A DNA stretch of 64,000 nt from Nocardia sp. GTDB lineage: Bacteria > Actinomycetota > Actinomycetes > Mycobacteriales > Mycobacteriaceae. The stretch spans positions 1 to 64,000 of the forward strand of contig JACIXH010000001.1 in NCBI GenBank assembly GCA_014360565.1, given 5' to 3'. The number at the start of each line of letters is the position of its first letter. Position 1 is the first letter of the stretch. The notes beneath the pieces are model-generated. The model ran no database searches. It had not been told where the DNA came from and worked only from the letters and a program-made list of their open reading frames with translations. A program made the position numbers and the translations under genes. Shown here one piece after another: positions 1 through 9,490 of the stretch.

Positions 1-1
1 C

Positions 2-1193
2 CTGCACTCCCACGCCGACCACGACCTCGCCCAGATCCTCGAAGCCAGGGCCAAAGCAAATTCCGACCCCGATGCCACCGCGGCCGACGAGTTCGCCAAG
101 CTCCACGTCCAACTCCTCGCCGCCGAGATGCCGCGTCAGTCGATCCGTATGTGGCGCAACCCGTTGCCCCGCCTGACGATGCCCGCCTCCCGCGCGGTTG
201 ATGCTTCCAGGCTGCGGCCCGAGCAGATCCGTGCCCGTGTCGGTGCGCGCGGCAAACGACGCCCCGCCGAAGCCGAACCGTTCGAGGTGACCGACTACGT
301 CGCCGAGTCGTTGTTCGTCGACACCGAAAATCGACAACCAAGCCCGGCTGCGGCAACGCATGGCCGAACTGGTCGCGCGTGGTGTCCGGTTCACCGGGAC
401 CGCGCCGGGCTGGACACCGCGCCGCCCTGGCGAGCGTGCACCGCTGCCCACCGAAGTCTCCGACGCGATCTGGGATCACCAGTACTGTGCGTTCGTCGCC
501 GACCAACACGATCTCGACCGCGCCGAGGCCGGCGCTCCGGTGAAATCGCACGAGCACTCGTTGCTGTGGGCCGAGCGACGCACCGGACTGGGCTCGCGCT
601 CGGACCGCCGCGACTCCTACCTGTTCCAGGGCAACGGGCTCGATGACTTCCGCACCGCCATGAACCCGGTCGCCGGGTGGCGGTGCGTGTCGTGCTTCGT
701 CGAACGCGCCGCCACCGACCAACGCCCCCTCCACACCCGTAACGCACTGCTGCGCTCCGACGACGGACTGTGTGACTACTGCCGCAGCGACAACCGCACA
801 GGGTTGCCCACACTCGCGAACGGCTTCGAACTGTCCGAACTCGCGACCGCGTACTGCACCTACTTCGCCGAGCACTACCCCGACGCAGCACGGGCGCTGA
901 TCGCCGAGGTACGCCAGCGGGCACCCGAATGGCTGATCCACGTCGTCGACGGATTCCTCGCCACGCATCCGGACCTGCCCGGCGCACCGACCCTCACCGA
1001 CACCGACGACGAGCCCGCGTCGGTGCAGTCCACGCCGCGCCGACGAGCTCAGGTGCTGCCGCCCGGCCAACGTGCGGGCAAGTGCGAGGGCTGCACCCAG
1101 TACCTGCCCGTCCACGACGACGGGTTCTGCACCCAGTGCCGGGTCTACCTCGGCCTGTACGTGCCCGCGGCGCGGAACAGTACCGCTGCCTGA
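2..1193 (+). CDS. C-terminal part of a zinc-ribbon mobile-element protein, 5' end outside window, apparent frameshift
   Basis: Unrecognised protein, entered mid-gene. An open frame runs from base 2 (LHSHADHDLAQILEARAKAN...) to about 328. The reading then has to slip one base in the GAAAAT run (326-331) to continue as IDNQARLRQRMAELVARG and stop at 1193. The continued part has two zinc-ribbon-like modules, CVSCF followed by SDDGLCDYC, and CEGC followed by DGFCTQC near the C-terminus. The first module and its helical follow-on match the C-terminal region of the TraA protein encoded at 3082-9000 (CVDC followed by SDDGLCHDC), so the two probably belong to the same conjugative element. The shift may be a sequencing indel in a homopolymer or a real mutation. 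Function unknown. Confidence 0.6.
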
Positions 1194-1230
1194 CCTCGCC
1201 CCTGACCCACTCGCTTTCCCATTCCCGTAG

Positions 1231-1269
1231 TCGGCTGGGGCACCACGCAACTTGGGGTGCCCCAGCCGA
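1231..1269 (+). terminator. Perfect 14-bp inverted repeat, probable terminator
   Basis: TCGGCTGGGGCACC at 1231-1244 pairs perfectly with GGTGCCCCAGCCGA at 1256-1269 across an 11-base loop. It lies 38 bp downstream of the partial gene's stop and has no clear T-tract, as is common for actinobacterial terminators. Confidence 0.7.
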
Positions 1270-1291
1270 TCGTCCACTCATGGAGGCGCTC

Positions 1292-1375
1292 ATGTTCGGC
1301 CGTGCCCATCACGCTCGTGTCCGCCGCCGATCCGACAACAACCGATCGTCTCCGCGCTGCGGCAACTCTGTGTGA
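1292..1375 (+). CDS. Possible 27-residue leader peptide coupled to the next gene
   Basis: A GGAGG box at 1282-1286 sits five bases ahead of ATG 1292. The short ORF (MFGRAHHARVRRR...) ends in a TGA that overlaps the GTG start of the next gene (GTGA). The paralogous gene at 2341 has the same arrangement (GGAGG, spacer, GTG, then a similar Arg-rich N-terminus), but there the Arg-rich stretch is in frame with the body of the protein. The ORF is therefore either a real coupled leader or the out-of-frame N-terminal extension of the downstream gene. Confidence 0.35.
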   Translation: MFGRAHHARVRRRSDNNRSSPRCGNSV

Positions 1376-1710
1376 CCGTGTATCTGGCTACCGAACCGCA
1401 CGCCATGCTTCGCGGGTGCCCGCCCGGCATGACCCTGGTCCTCACCGACCGTTTCGTCATCAACGTCTCAGCGCGCGATACCGACGTCGAGATCCTGCAC
1501 AACATCTTCGAGCCCAGCTTCGACGATCGGGCGGTGTCCGAGCACGCCAATGCTGCACGCGACGGACTGCCCGGCACCTACGACCATCGCACCCGCCGCG
1601 GCTACAGCCCCGAGCGCCGCCGCCTGATGGTCGGAGACATCGTCGCCCTGGGCCCACGCCACTACGCCTGCACCGCGCTCGGGTGGCTGCACGTCCTACC
1701 GCCCGGCTGA
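1372..1710 (+). CDS. Small mobile-element protein with YodL-like motif, copy 1
   Basis: A 112-residue protein beginning VTVYLATEPHAML and ending with the block VGDIVALGPRHYACTALGW. It is a paralogue of the protein at 2341-2769 (VTVYLANDPLAML ... VGDVVALGPRHSACAAIGW). The S/M-V-G-D-I/V-V-x-L motif close to the C-terminus resembles the SVSDVVVL signature of YodL-type domains found on conjugative elements; that assignment is inference. GTG 1372 is chosen because it overlaps the stop of the leader ORF and matches the paralogue's conserved start of homology. The neighbours (TraA, zinc-ribbon protein) suggest a transfer-region accessory gene. Confidence 0.6.
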   Translation: MTVYLATEPHAMLRGCPPGMTLVLTDRFVINVSARDTDVEILHNIFEPSFDDRAVSEHANAARDGLPGTYDHRTRRGYSPERRRLMVGDIVALGPRHYACTALGWLHVLPPG

Positions 1711-1760
1711 CGCCCAGCTCTCACCACTGCATCCACGCGCGATCCGAAAGGCGAACCACC

Positions 1761-2252
1761 ATGGGCCAACACTTCAAACCCGTCTTCCTTGCCGCGGATT
1801 CCGACACAGTTATCGGCCACCTCGGTCCAGGGATCTTCTACAAACTCGCCGAGCACGCCGCCCGACGAGACCTCTGGTTCGTCTCCGACGTCGCACAAAT
1901 CCTCATGACGCCGACTCGCATCGTCTGGGTGGGCGAGTACGCCGATCCTGAACCTGGCACCGAGCCACCCGCCAACCTCCACGAGCTCTCCAACTCGCTA
2001 CCGGAGACGCCGGTCCCCGATGTCGCGCTCGGCACGTACCTGATCAACCACGACCGGCGCGTGTACCTCCAAGACGAGTCCGTGACCGAGGACGAGGCCC
2101 ATCCCCTGGCCGCCCTCACCGTCGAAGGTGGTGAGGGCTACCTCGAAGACGAGCACGGCTTGATCGGGTCCTGGGCGCGCCAACGCATCAGCGTCGCTGA
2201 CACCGCGCCCACCGGATACACCGAAATCCAGTTCCGCGCTTGGTTCGTCTGA
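1761..2252 (+). CDS. Hypothetical acidic protein of the transfer region
   Basis: A 163-residue protein, MGQHFKPVFLAADSDTVIGH..., not recognised. ATG 1761 follows a GAAAGG ribosome-binding site at 1746-1751. It is acidic, with no membrane segment or obvious catalytic motif. It lies between the two copies of the small YodL-like gene on the same strand, so the three probably form one transcription unit of the conjugative element. Confidence 0.6.
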   Translation: MGQHFKPVFLAADSDTVIGHLGPGIFYKLAEHAARRDLWFVSDVAQILMTPTRIVWVGEYADPEPGTEPPANLHELSNSLPETPVPDVALGTYLINHDRRVYLQDESVTEDEAHPLAALTVEGGEGYLEDEHGLIGSWARQRISVADTAPTGYTEIQFRAWFV

Positions 2253-2340
2253 CCCAGCGCAGCCTCCCACCGCACACGCCCGCACCGTCGCCGGACAGCG
2301 AGGTGGTGTCCCACCCATTCCACTCCCACCGGAGGTATTC

Positions 2341-2769
2341 GTGTTCCACCGATCCCGCCGCTGTCTCACACGACTCGGCCTCGTCGCTGCCCGTGCACGA
2401 CACCCGCAGCGATCGGTTCTCGTGACCGTCTATCTCGCCAACGACCCACTCGCGATGCTCACCGGCTACACCCGCGGTACCGCAGTGACTCTCGCCGATC
2501 GGTTCGATCTCGACCTCACACCTCGCCTCGCTGACACCGCCTTGTTGGAGCGAGTCTTCGCCCGCGACACCGGCGGTCCCGACGACGTCGTGCTCGGCCG
2601 GATCTTCGACGCACTCAACGACCACCCCGAACCCGGCGACGAACACCTCACCGACCGCTGGTACCGCGGCGGGCGTCGTTCTCTGTCGGTCGGCGACGTG
2701 GTCGCGCTCGGGCCCCGCCACTCCGCCTGCGCGGCGATCGGCTGGGCGCCGATCGCCCGGCCGGACTGA
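2341..2769 (+). CDS. Small mobile-element protein with YodL-like motif, copy 2
   Basis: A 142-residue paralogue of the protein at 1372-1710. GTG 2341 is preceded by GGAGG at 2331-2335 with a five-base spacer, so this start is well supported and gives an Arg-rich N-terminal extension ahead of the conserved VTVYLANDPLAML. An internal GTG at 2422 would give a protein matching copy 1. The conserved C-terminal block is RRSLSVGDVVALGPRH. The role is unknown; the position next to a relaxase suggests an element-maintenance or anti-restriction-type accessory, which is only inference. Confidence 0.6.
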   Translation: MFHRSRRCLTRLGLVAARARHPQRSVLVTVYLANDPLAMLTGYTRGTAVTLADRFDLDLTPRLADTALLERVFARDTGGPDDVVLGRIFDALNDHPEPGDEHLTDRWYRGGRRSLSVGDVVALGPRHSACAAIGWAPIARPD

Positions 2770-2782
2770 GCTGCCCGGCGGC

Positions 2783-2822
2783 GGGTGGGATCAACCCTGT
2801 TCCACAGGGTTTCATCCCACCC
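2783..2822. terminator. Long hairpin between the small genes and traA
   Basis: GGGTGGGATCAACCCTG (2783-2799) pairs with CAGGGTTTCATCCCACCC (2805-2822): 6 bp at the loop, a small internal bulge, then 9 bp of perfect stem. It sits 14 bp after the stop of the upstream gene and so may terminate transcription. Long imperfect hairpins upstream of relaxase genes can also be part of an oriT. Confidence 0.6.
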
Positions 2823-3015
2823 GAATCGCTCTTCCGTAGCCCGCCGCACCCGCCTCTGCTTCATCACCCCCTTGCTCGCCCTCAGCCGCACCTCTCAGCG
2901 AACAACTCACACTCCCTCTTTCGCGCTCCCACACACCTCCCCTCGCTTCTCTTTGCCCCTTTAACAAGCAGACATCTGGCATCTCGGTACCGATCCGATA
3001 ACGCCCGTGTCGATA

Positions 3016-3043
3016 GTTGTCCAGCGTTGTCCAGCGTAGTCCA
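3016..3043. repeat. Tandem GTTGTCCAGC repeats upstream of traA
   Basis: GTTGTCCAGC occurs at 3016-3025 and again immediately at 3026-3035, followed by a diverged third unit GTAGTCCA. The repeats lie 40-65 bp ahead of the traA start, in the 260-bp A+T-richer gap (2823-3081) that otherwise holds no gene. This is the expected place for an oriT-proximal iteron or an autoregulatory operator. Confidence 0.5.
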
Positions 3044-3081
3044 ACCGAATTAATTGCCCCTTGCGCCAAGAGAATTCATTG

Positions 3082-6000
3082 GTGCTTCATGGAGGCATGG
3101 TCGCGACCATTCATCGAGTCGCCGCAGGAAACGGCTACCAATATTATCTGCGGAAAACCGCCGCGAACGACAGAACCGCTCGTGGGCGGTCATCGCTGTC
3201 GCAGTACTACTCCGATCACGGCGAAGCACCCGGACGTTGGCACGGCACCGGACTGACCGCGCTCGGCATCGCCGCTGGTACGGAAGTGACCGAGGCTCAG
3301 ATGAAGTCGCTGTTCGGTCAGGGCCTTCATCCGAACGCCGAACAGATCAAGACTGAGGTCTACGAACGCCAGATCGCGCTCGGCGCCGACGACCGCGACG
3401 CCACCCGTGCGGCAGAGAAGGCAACCAAATTGGGCAACAAATTCGCCGTCTACAAGGTTCGTTCGGAGTACCGCAAGCGCTGTACCGATGCCTACCGTGC
3501 GCACAATTCGGAACGGAATATAGAGCCGACCACCGCAATTCCCGACGACGAACGCGCACATATTCGCTCGCGAGTCGCGACCGAAATGTTCACCACCGAG
3601 TACGGCCGCCCACCTCTGAACGCACGAGAGTTGTCGGGATGGGTCGCCAAAAACTCGCGCGTGAACCAGGCCGCGCTGGCCGGTCTCGAGATCGCCTTCT
3701 CCCCGGTGAAGAGTGTGTCGGTGCTGTGGGCGTTGGCCCCACCGGACATGGCAGCCCGGATCGAGGCCGCCCACCAGCGTGCGATCGGTGATGCGTTGAC
3801 GTGGTTGGAGCGCAACGGCTTGTTCACCCGGCTCGGCCGTAACGGGGTCCGACACGTCGAAGTCGAGGGGATCGTCGCGGCCTGTTTCACCCATCGCGAC
3901 AGCCGCGCAGGCGATCCCGACCTACACACCCACGTCCTGATCGCCAACAAGGTCCGCACCCTGGACGGGAAATGGCGCACGATCGACTCCCGGCTGTTCC
4001 ACGAAGCCGCCGTCACGGTCTCGGAGATCTACGACTCCCGCCTCGAGCACCATCTCGAACTCGCACTCAATCTGCAGTTCGAAACCCGCCCCGACCGCAA
4101 CATCCACCAAGTCCCCGTCCGTGAGGTCATCGGCGTCCCGCTGGAACTGATCCACGCCTGGTCGCAGCGAGGCACCGCGATCAACGCGCGCCTGGACCAA
4201 CTCACCGCCGATTTCCAGACAACCTTCGGCCGCGAACCCACCCCGGAAGAGGTCTACGGTCTCGCCGACCGGGCGACGTTGGATACCCGTCCGGCCAAAC
4301 ACCTTCCGGAGTCGCACACCCAGCAAAGTGAGACCTGGCTGGCCCAGGCCACCACGCTGCTCGGTGGCCGTGAGCCGGTTGAAGCGGTAGCGATACGCGT
4401 GGTGGCGGTGCCGCGGATACCTCGCCCGGACCCGGACGCCGTATTCATCGCCGCGACCGCCGAGCGTGCGCTGGCCGCAGCGTCGCAGCGACGCTCGACG
4501 TGGCGGCCGTTCAATCTGCGTGCCGAGGTCGAACGCCAACTGCGCGGCCAGATCAGCCCGGCCGACTGGGCCTGGGTTCCCGACAAAGTTGTCGCCGACG
4601 CGCTCTCACCACGGTCTGCGGTCGCGCGTGGTGATCCCGACCTCACCGACGAGCGCGGGCTGCGGGCGGTGCCCGCCTGGTTGCGCCACCGCGACAGCAG
4701 CCCCGTTCATGTACGCCCGAACTCCCAGATCTACACCACCGAAGCCACTCTCGATGTCGAAGCTGCGCTCATCGAGCTGTCGATCGAGCCCGGCGCCCGC
4801 ATCCTGGATCCCGCACTGCTGACCAGCGCGGTCACGGACTACAACACCGCGCATCCTGATCGGCCGCTCAATGCCGGCCAGGTCGGTGTCATCTCTTCTT
4901 TCGCCACGTCCGGGTTGCGTGTGCATACCGCCAACGCCCCTGCCGGAACCGGCAAGACCACCGCCATGCAAGTTCTCACCAGCGCATGGCATTCCAGCGG
5001 CGGCACCGTCCTCGGGATGGCGCCCACCGCTGCGGCGGCTGCTGTGCTCGGGGAGTCGATCAATACCCGCGCCGAGACCGTGGACAAGCTTCTCGACGTC
5101 ATCAACCGCCACTCCCCGCGCACGGATTCGCCCACGATCGTGCGGGATCATCCGCCGTCGTTGCCGCAATGGGTCCTCGACATCGACGACCGAACGCTGG
5201 TGATCGTCGACGAGCACGTCAAACTCGGCAACACCAAACGTCTCCAGCTGCTGCAGTTCCTCTCCCGACGCGGCGCGACGGTGCGCTGCATCGGCGACGA
5301 CCGGCAACTGCCCGCGATCGAAGCCGGTGGCGCCGATGCCGACATGAACGCCGCCTCCCCCGAGCAAACGTTGACGCTTTCGCACGTGGTCCGGTTCGCA
5401 TCCACCGGCGAAGCAACGGCTTCGATCGGGCTGCGCGAGGGCGACCCGGCCGCGCTGGCCTGGTATCTGGACAACGACCGCATCCACGCCGGGCACACCG
5501 GATCGGTCTACGACGACACCTACACAGCGTGGGCCGCTGACAACGTCGCCGGTCGCGACGCGGTCATGTTGGCACCCACACACAAGGTCGTGAGCGCGCT
5601 CAACGCACGCGCCCGCGCCGACAGACTCACCCGAACCGGCACGAAAACCGGTACCGAAGTGGCCCTCGTGGACGGTCTTTCCGGCTCGGTCGGTGACACT
5701 GTGCGCACCCGACGCAACAACCCGAAGCTGCGTTTCGGCGACACCGATTGGGTCCGCAACGGCTACTCCTGGACTATCACCGACGTCCATGAGGACGGTT
5801 CACTGACGGTTTCGCATCGACGCGGAGGCACCGACACCGACAAAACGGTGCGGCTTCCGGTCGAGTATGTGCGCGTCCATGTGCACCTCGGGTACGCCGC
5901 GACGATCGATTCCGCGCAAGGAATCACCGCCGACGCCTGCCACGTCGCACTGTCCGGGCGCGAATCCCGCCAACAGTTCTACGTCGCGATGACCCGCGGA

Positions 6001-9000
6001 ATCCACGCCAACCACGCCTACATCGCCACCGCCCTCGACGGCGCCGAAGGCTCGATCTACACCGAACCCGCCGTCTACCCGCGCACCGCAGTCGAAGTTT
6101 TACAGCGAGTGTTGGCTCGCGACGGGGCACAGAAGTCAGCGCACACCGAACTCCGTGACGCCCTCGACCCGGCTTTGCGAATCGGGCGGGCGGTCGATAT
6201 ATACCTCGACACCCTCGGCCTGGCCGCCGAACACGCCCTCGGCTCCGACCGTCTCGCAGAACTCGACCGTGCCGCCGACACCATTCACCCCGACTTGACC
6301 GAGAGCCCCGCCTACCCGGTGCTCCGCCAACACCTGGCCCTGATCGCACTCACCGGCGCCGATCCAGTAGCCGCACTTCGCTCTGCGGCGGCTGCCCGCG
6401 AGCTCGACACCGCCGACGATCCTGCCGCGGTGCTGGACTGGCGTCTGGATCCCTCTGGAGCGCATTCCACCGGCAGAGGACCTCTGTCCTGGACGCCAGG
6501 ACTCCCCACCGGTGTTGCCGATGAAGCTCTCGCTGAACCTGTTCGGGCACGCGAACGGATCGTGTCTGCCCTCGTCGAACAGATCCGTGATGCCGCGGCA
6601 GGGTGGACACCGGCCACCGCACCCGCGTGGGCGCGACCACTGCTGGGCACCGATCCTGCGTTGATCGGCGAGCTCGCGGTGTGGCGGGCCGGACTCCACG
6701 TCCCCGACACCGACACCCGGCCCACCGGCCCCGCCCGCTACACCGACCTCGAACGCCTACACCAGAAACGTCTGCAACAACGCGTCATCGACGCCTACGG
6801 TGACCCGGCACTCCCCCGCAATCGATGGGCCGACGTCGTCGATAACCTCGATTCTCGTATCAGCACCGATGCGTTGTGGCCGGTCGTGGCTGACAAGATC
6901 GACCTCGCCGCGCGTTCCGGACTCGACATCACCGGCCTGCTGACAGATGCGGCAACACAGCGGCCGTTACCCGATGAGATGCCCGCCGCGGCATTGTGGG
7001 CGCGCCTGGAACTGGAACCTTCCGCCCTCGACACCACCGGCACCGACCTACTCCGCCCCGACTGGCTACCCGACCTCGAAGCCGTTCTGGGCACCGACAT
7101 GTCCGAACAAGTCACGTCCGAACCGGCCTGGCCTCGTGTCGTCGCCGCCGTCGAGCGGGCCACCAGTACCTGGTCGCCTCGCGATCTACTCGTCACTGCC
7201 TACGAACTTCTCCAAGGCGCGCAACCCGACGACGCTGCACCGCTGCGCGCCGACCAACTCGCCGCCGCACTGGCCTGGCGCATCGACGCACTGCACCACC
7301 ACACCCCGACACCGCAACCACCCACCCAGGAGACAGAACCCCCAGCGCCTGAACCGACCACCCCAGACGCCGAGAGGGAGCCCTCGGCCAGTTCTGCTAC
7401 AGCCGCGCCGACCGCAAATGAACCCGACGACGCTACTGTCGTCACCGTTATCAGCGACCCCCTTGAGGAAGACCTCGTCACTGGTATCGAAGGCATCGCC
7501 CGATTGTTCGCGACAGGGCGAGTCGCTGACGCTGTCGCCGCATTCCGGGGCTTCAGCACCGAGCTGTCCGACGACGAACAAGCGGTCCTCACCGCAGTCT
7601 CGGAAACCCTCTACCAGTACAGCTTCCCCGTCGCGCTGGCTCGACTGCGCTGGGCCGAGCAACAATTCCCGCAACACCGTGCGCTGATCCACGCGTGCAC
7701 CCCCTCGACCGATCCGCATACCTTCCACCGCGATACCGAACCGGAGCGTGGCCGACCCCATCCTGTCTACGACCACCGCGAACACGTCGACCCCACGATC
7801 ACACCGGCAGTGTTCGACCCGATTCAGGCCGCCGGCAACGACGCCTTCGACACCTACCTCGACGACGCCGAACGTTTCGACAGCCGCTATATGGCACTAA
7901 CGGGAGAGCGGCACAGCCCGTCAGGCGCTGGTTACCCGATCGACTACGACTTGGCCGCAATGCCCGCCATCGTTGGCCTGCCGTGCGTCGACTGCAGCAC
8001 CGAGCGTCCCCGCAACGCCAGCTCCCCCGTACCTCCACGACACTCCGACGACGGTCTTTGCCACGACTGCCGAGACAACGAACGGCCAGGTATCCCCGAC
8101 CACAACCCTGCCGATCACTTGGTCGCGCGATGCGCGCACATCGCCGAAACACAGCCTGCGCCTGCGGCGCTAGCGATGCTGCGCCGCGACTGGCGCACAC
8201 TCGACCAACCCGGGCGCGCTGTCATCCAGCAGTGGCTGACCAACAATCCGCTCACCGAACAGCCATTCCCGGTCCTCGAGCCGCTGCAGCGTTTGACCGA
8301 TCGCGACCTCGCCGACGCGATCGACGGACTGGCCCAACGGCTCGGCAACTCCGCCACCGAGGCTGAATTCTTCGCACCCATCCGACACGACGGCTTCGAC
8401 TCCGAACCCGACCCGTTCGTGGTCGCACACCAGGATGCTGCCGACACTGCCCGCGACACCGCACAAATGCGCGCCGACGAACTCGACAGCGCCATCCGGC
8501 GACTCCGCGTTACCAGCGACGCGCTCGATACTGCCCGCGAAGCGCTCGACGCGCTGCCCCTGATCAGGCGTGCGGCACGCCACTCCATGCAGAGCCGTAT
8601 CAACGACTTGTCTCGAGAACATCGCGAGCGTGGCGCGGAACATCAACAGGCCCGCGACATCGCCCGTGCGGCGAACCGACACGCCAACGAACTGATTGCC
8701 CAGGCCGAGCGCTCCGCTGCCGACGACGAGACGCGCCGAAGCGGTGAACAATCTCGAGCTGCCGCCGAAAGCACTGTCGCACGCGATGCCACCGTCGCGG
8801 CGCTCCACCAAGGGCTCGAATCCGAGCTCGCTGCTCATCGCGCAGAACACAACAGGCGACAGAATCTGACCAATCCTCAACGGCGGCTGGAAGAACGCGC
8901 GCGCCAACAACATGCGGCCACCGCCGATGAGTTCACGGTTGAGGAACGCTCTGCAGTAGAGGGCACCGGGCCTGACTACCGATCGGGCATGGGTCTCTAG
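3082..9000 (+). CDS. traA: TraA-like MobF relaxase-helicase
   Basis: Conjugative relaxase that nicks at oriT and unwinds the transferred strand. Residues about 1-350 form a TrwC-type relaxase: N-terminal tyrosines (GNGYQYYL, SQYYSDHGEAPGRWHG) and the metal-binding histidines H271, H282 and H284 (HRD ... DLHTHVLI). Residues about 600-1000 are a RecD/TraI-type helicase with Walker A APAGTGKT (K625), a VDEH Walker B near 712, and a C-terminal SAQGITADACHVAL ... YVAMTRG motif. A CVDC ... DGLCHDC zinc ribbon lies near 1633-1675 and a charged coiled-coil tail ends the protein. GTG 3082 is chosen because AAGAG at 3069-3073 is well spaced. TTG 3061, TTG 3079 and ATG 3097 are alternatives, and the conserved relaxase sequence begins only at ATG 3097. 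Confidence 0.93.
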   Translation: MLHGGMVATIHRVAAGNGYQYYLRKTAANDRTARGRSSLSQYYSDHGEAPGRWHGTGLTALGIAAGTEVTEAQMKSLFGQGLHPNAEQIKTEVYERQIALGADDRDATRAAEKATKLGNKFAVYKVRSEYRKRCTDAYRAHNSERNIEPTTAIPDDERAHIRSRVATEMFTTEYGRPPLNARELSGWVAKNSRVNQAALAGLEIAFSPVKSVSVLWALAPPDMAARIEAAHQRAIGDALTWLERNGLFTRLGRNGVRHVEVEGIVAACFTHRDSRAGDPDLHTHVLIANKVRTLDGKWRTIDSRLFHEAAVTVSEIYDSRLEHHLELALNLQFETRPDRNIHQVPVREVIGVPLELIHAWSQRGTAINARLDQLTADFQTTFGREPTPEEVYGLADRATLDTRPAKHLPESHTQQSETWLAQATTLLGGREPVEAVAIRVVAVPRIPRPDPDAVFIAATAERALAAASQRRSTWRPFNLRAEVERQLRGQISPADWAWVPDKVVADALSPRSAVARGDPDLTDERGLRAVPAWLRHRDSSPVHVRPNSQIYTTEATLDVEAALIELSIEPGARILDPALLTSAVTDYNTAHPDRPLNAGQVGVISSFATSGLRVHTANAPAGTGKTTAMQVLTSAWHSSGGTVLGMAPTAAAAAVLGESINTRAETVDKLLDVINRHSPRTDSPTIVRDHPPSLPQWVLDIDDRTLVIVDEHVKLGNTKRLQLLQFLSRRGATVRCIGDDRQLPAIEAGGADADMNAASPEQTLTLSHVVRFASTGEATASIGLREGDPAALAWYLDNDRIHAGHTGSVYDDTYTAWAADNVAGRDAVMLAPTHKVVSALNARARADRLTRTGTKTGTEVALVDGLSGSVGDTVRTRRNNPKLRFGDTDWVRNGYSWTITDVHEDGSLTVSHRRGGTDTDKTVRLPVEYVRVHVHLGYAATIDSAQGITADACHVALSGRESRQQFYVAMTRGIHANHAYIATALDGAEGSIYTEPAVYPRTAVEVLQRVLARDGAQKSAHTELRDALDPALRIGRAVDIYLDTLGLAAEHALGSDRLAELDRAADTIHPDLTESPAYPVLRQHLALIALTGADPVAALRSAAAARELDTADDPAAVLDWRLDPSGAHSTGRGPLSWTPGLPTGVADEALAEPVRARERIVSALVEQIRDAAAGWTPATAPAWARPLLGTDPALIGELAVWRAGLHVPDTDTRPTGPARYTDLERLHQKRLQQRVIDAYGDPALPRNRWADVVDNLDSRISTDALWPVVADKIDLAARSGLDITGLLTDAATQRPLPDEMPAAALWARLELEPSALDTTGTDLLRPDWLPDLEAVLGTDMSEQVTSEPAWPRVVAAVERATSTWSPRDLLVTAYELLQGAQPDDAAPLRADQLAAALAWRIDALHHHTPTPQPPTQETEPPAPEPTTPDAEREPSASSATAAPTANEPDDATVVTVISDPLEEDLVTGIEGIARLFATGRVADAVAAFRGFSTELSDDEQAVLTAVSETLYQYSFPVALARLRWAEQQFPQHRALIHACTPSTDPHTFHRDTEPERGRPHPVYDHREHVDPTITPAVFDPIQAAGNDAFDTYLDDAERFDSRYMALTGERHSPSGAGYPIDYDLAAMPAIVGLPCVDCSTERPRNASSPVPPRHSDDGLCHDCRDNERPGIPDHNPADHLVARCAHIAETQPAPAALAMLRRDWRTLDQPGRAVIQQWLTNNPLTEQPFPVLEPLQRLTDRDLADAIDGLAQRLGNSATEAEFFAPIRHDGFDSEPDPFVVAHQDAADTARDTAQMRADELDSAIRRLRVTSDALDTAREALDALPLIRRAARHSMQSRINDLSREHRERGAEHQQARDIARAANRHANELIAQAERSAADDETRRSGEQSRAAAESTVARDATVAALHQGLESELAAHRAEHNRRQNLTNPQRRLEERARQQHAATADEFTVEERSAVEGTGPDYRSGMGL

Positions 9001-9015
9001 TCGTCAAACCAGGAG

Positions 9016-9058
9016 CCTGGACTGCCCTGGGTATCGTTCGCGCGAGTGACAGTCCAGG
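9016..9058. terminator. Inverted repeat after traA
   Basis: CCTGGACTG (9016-9024) and CAGTCCAGG (9050-9058) are a perfect 9-bp inverted repeat with a 25-base loop, starting 16 bp after the traA stop. A terminator is plausible; the long loop keeps confidence moderate. Confidence 0.4.
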
Positions 9059-9477
9059 CCGATTCATGCTGTCGGGCACACTGGATCCACCCGCGGGAAC
9101 CAGCCAAGACAACACCTCGGGCCAGATCGTCGAGCGGAACAATCGCGCTCTGCGTCCCACCCAGACAGACAGCCAGCGGCGGGGTTTCACGTGCCAACGA
9201 AGGCGCCGAGCGGTCTGTCTGACAACGATGCAATGTTCTCCAGTTTGTGTCCATAGCCACGTCGATACAGCACATGACCCGCGCGAACACTCGACTTGGG
9301 ACTTTTCCAGCTCCAAGCCACGCCAACCCTTGATTCTGAATCATATTGGGTCACAATGATTTCCGCGGCGCGCTGCGGTCGGCACGGGGAATGGACCACG
9401 ATTCGGCGTAGCTGGGCAGACGCTTGACAAGACTTCGCAAGGCCGCTGAGGATTCGCGCTGTTGAATCTCGCTGAGC
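9059..9477. other. Intergenic stretch without a supported gene
   Basis: Only short overlapping ORFs without good ribosome-binding sites occur here on both strands. I see no tRNA, repeat or insertion-sequence end. It separates the transfer region from the defence island. Confidence 0.5.
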
Positions 9478-9483
9478 TACATT
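9478..9483 (+). promoter_or_regulatory. Leaderless-type -10 box of the Mrr-like remnant
   Basis: TACATT at 9478-9483 lies so close to GTG 9491 that the transcript would start at or next to the start codon. The same context (TGAGCTACATT, then seven bases, then GTG) occurs at 55136-55156 ahead of the intact Mrr-like gene. Confidence 0.5.
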
Positions 9484-9490
9484 GCCCGCC

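Noticed and set aside
8997-9344. Minus-strand ORF of 115 codons downstream of traA
   Set aside because: It overlaps the traA stop and the inverted repeat at 9016-9058, with no ribosome-binding site or recognisable family.
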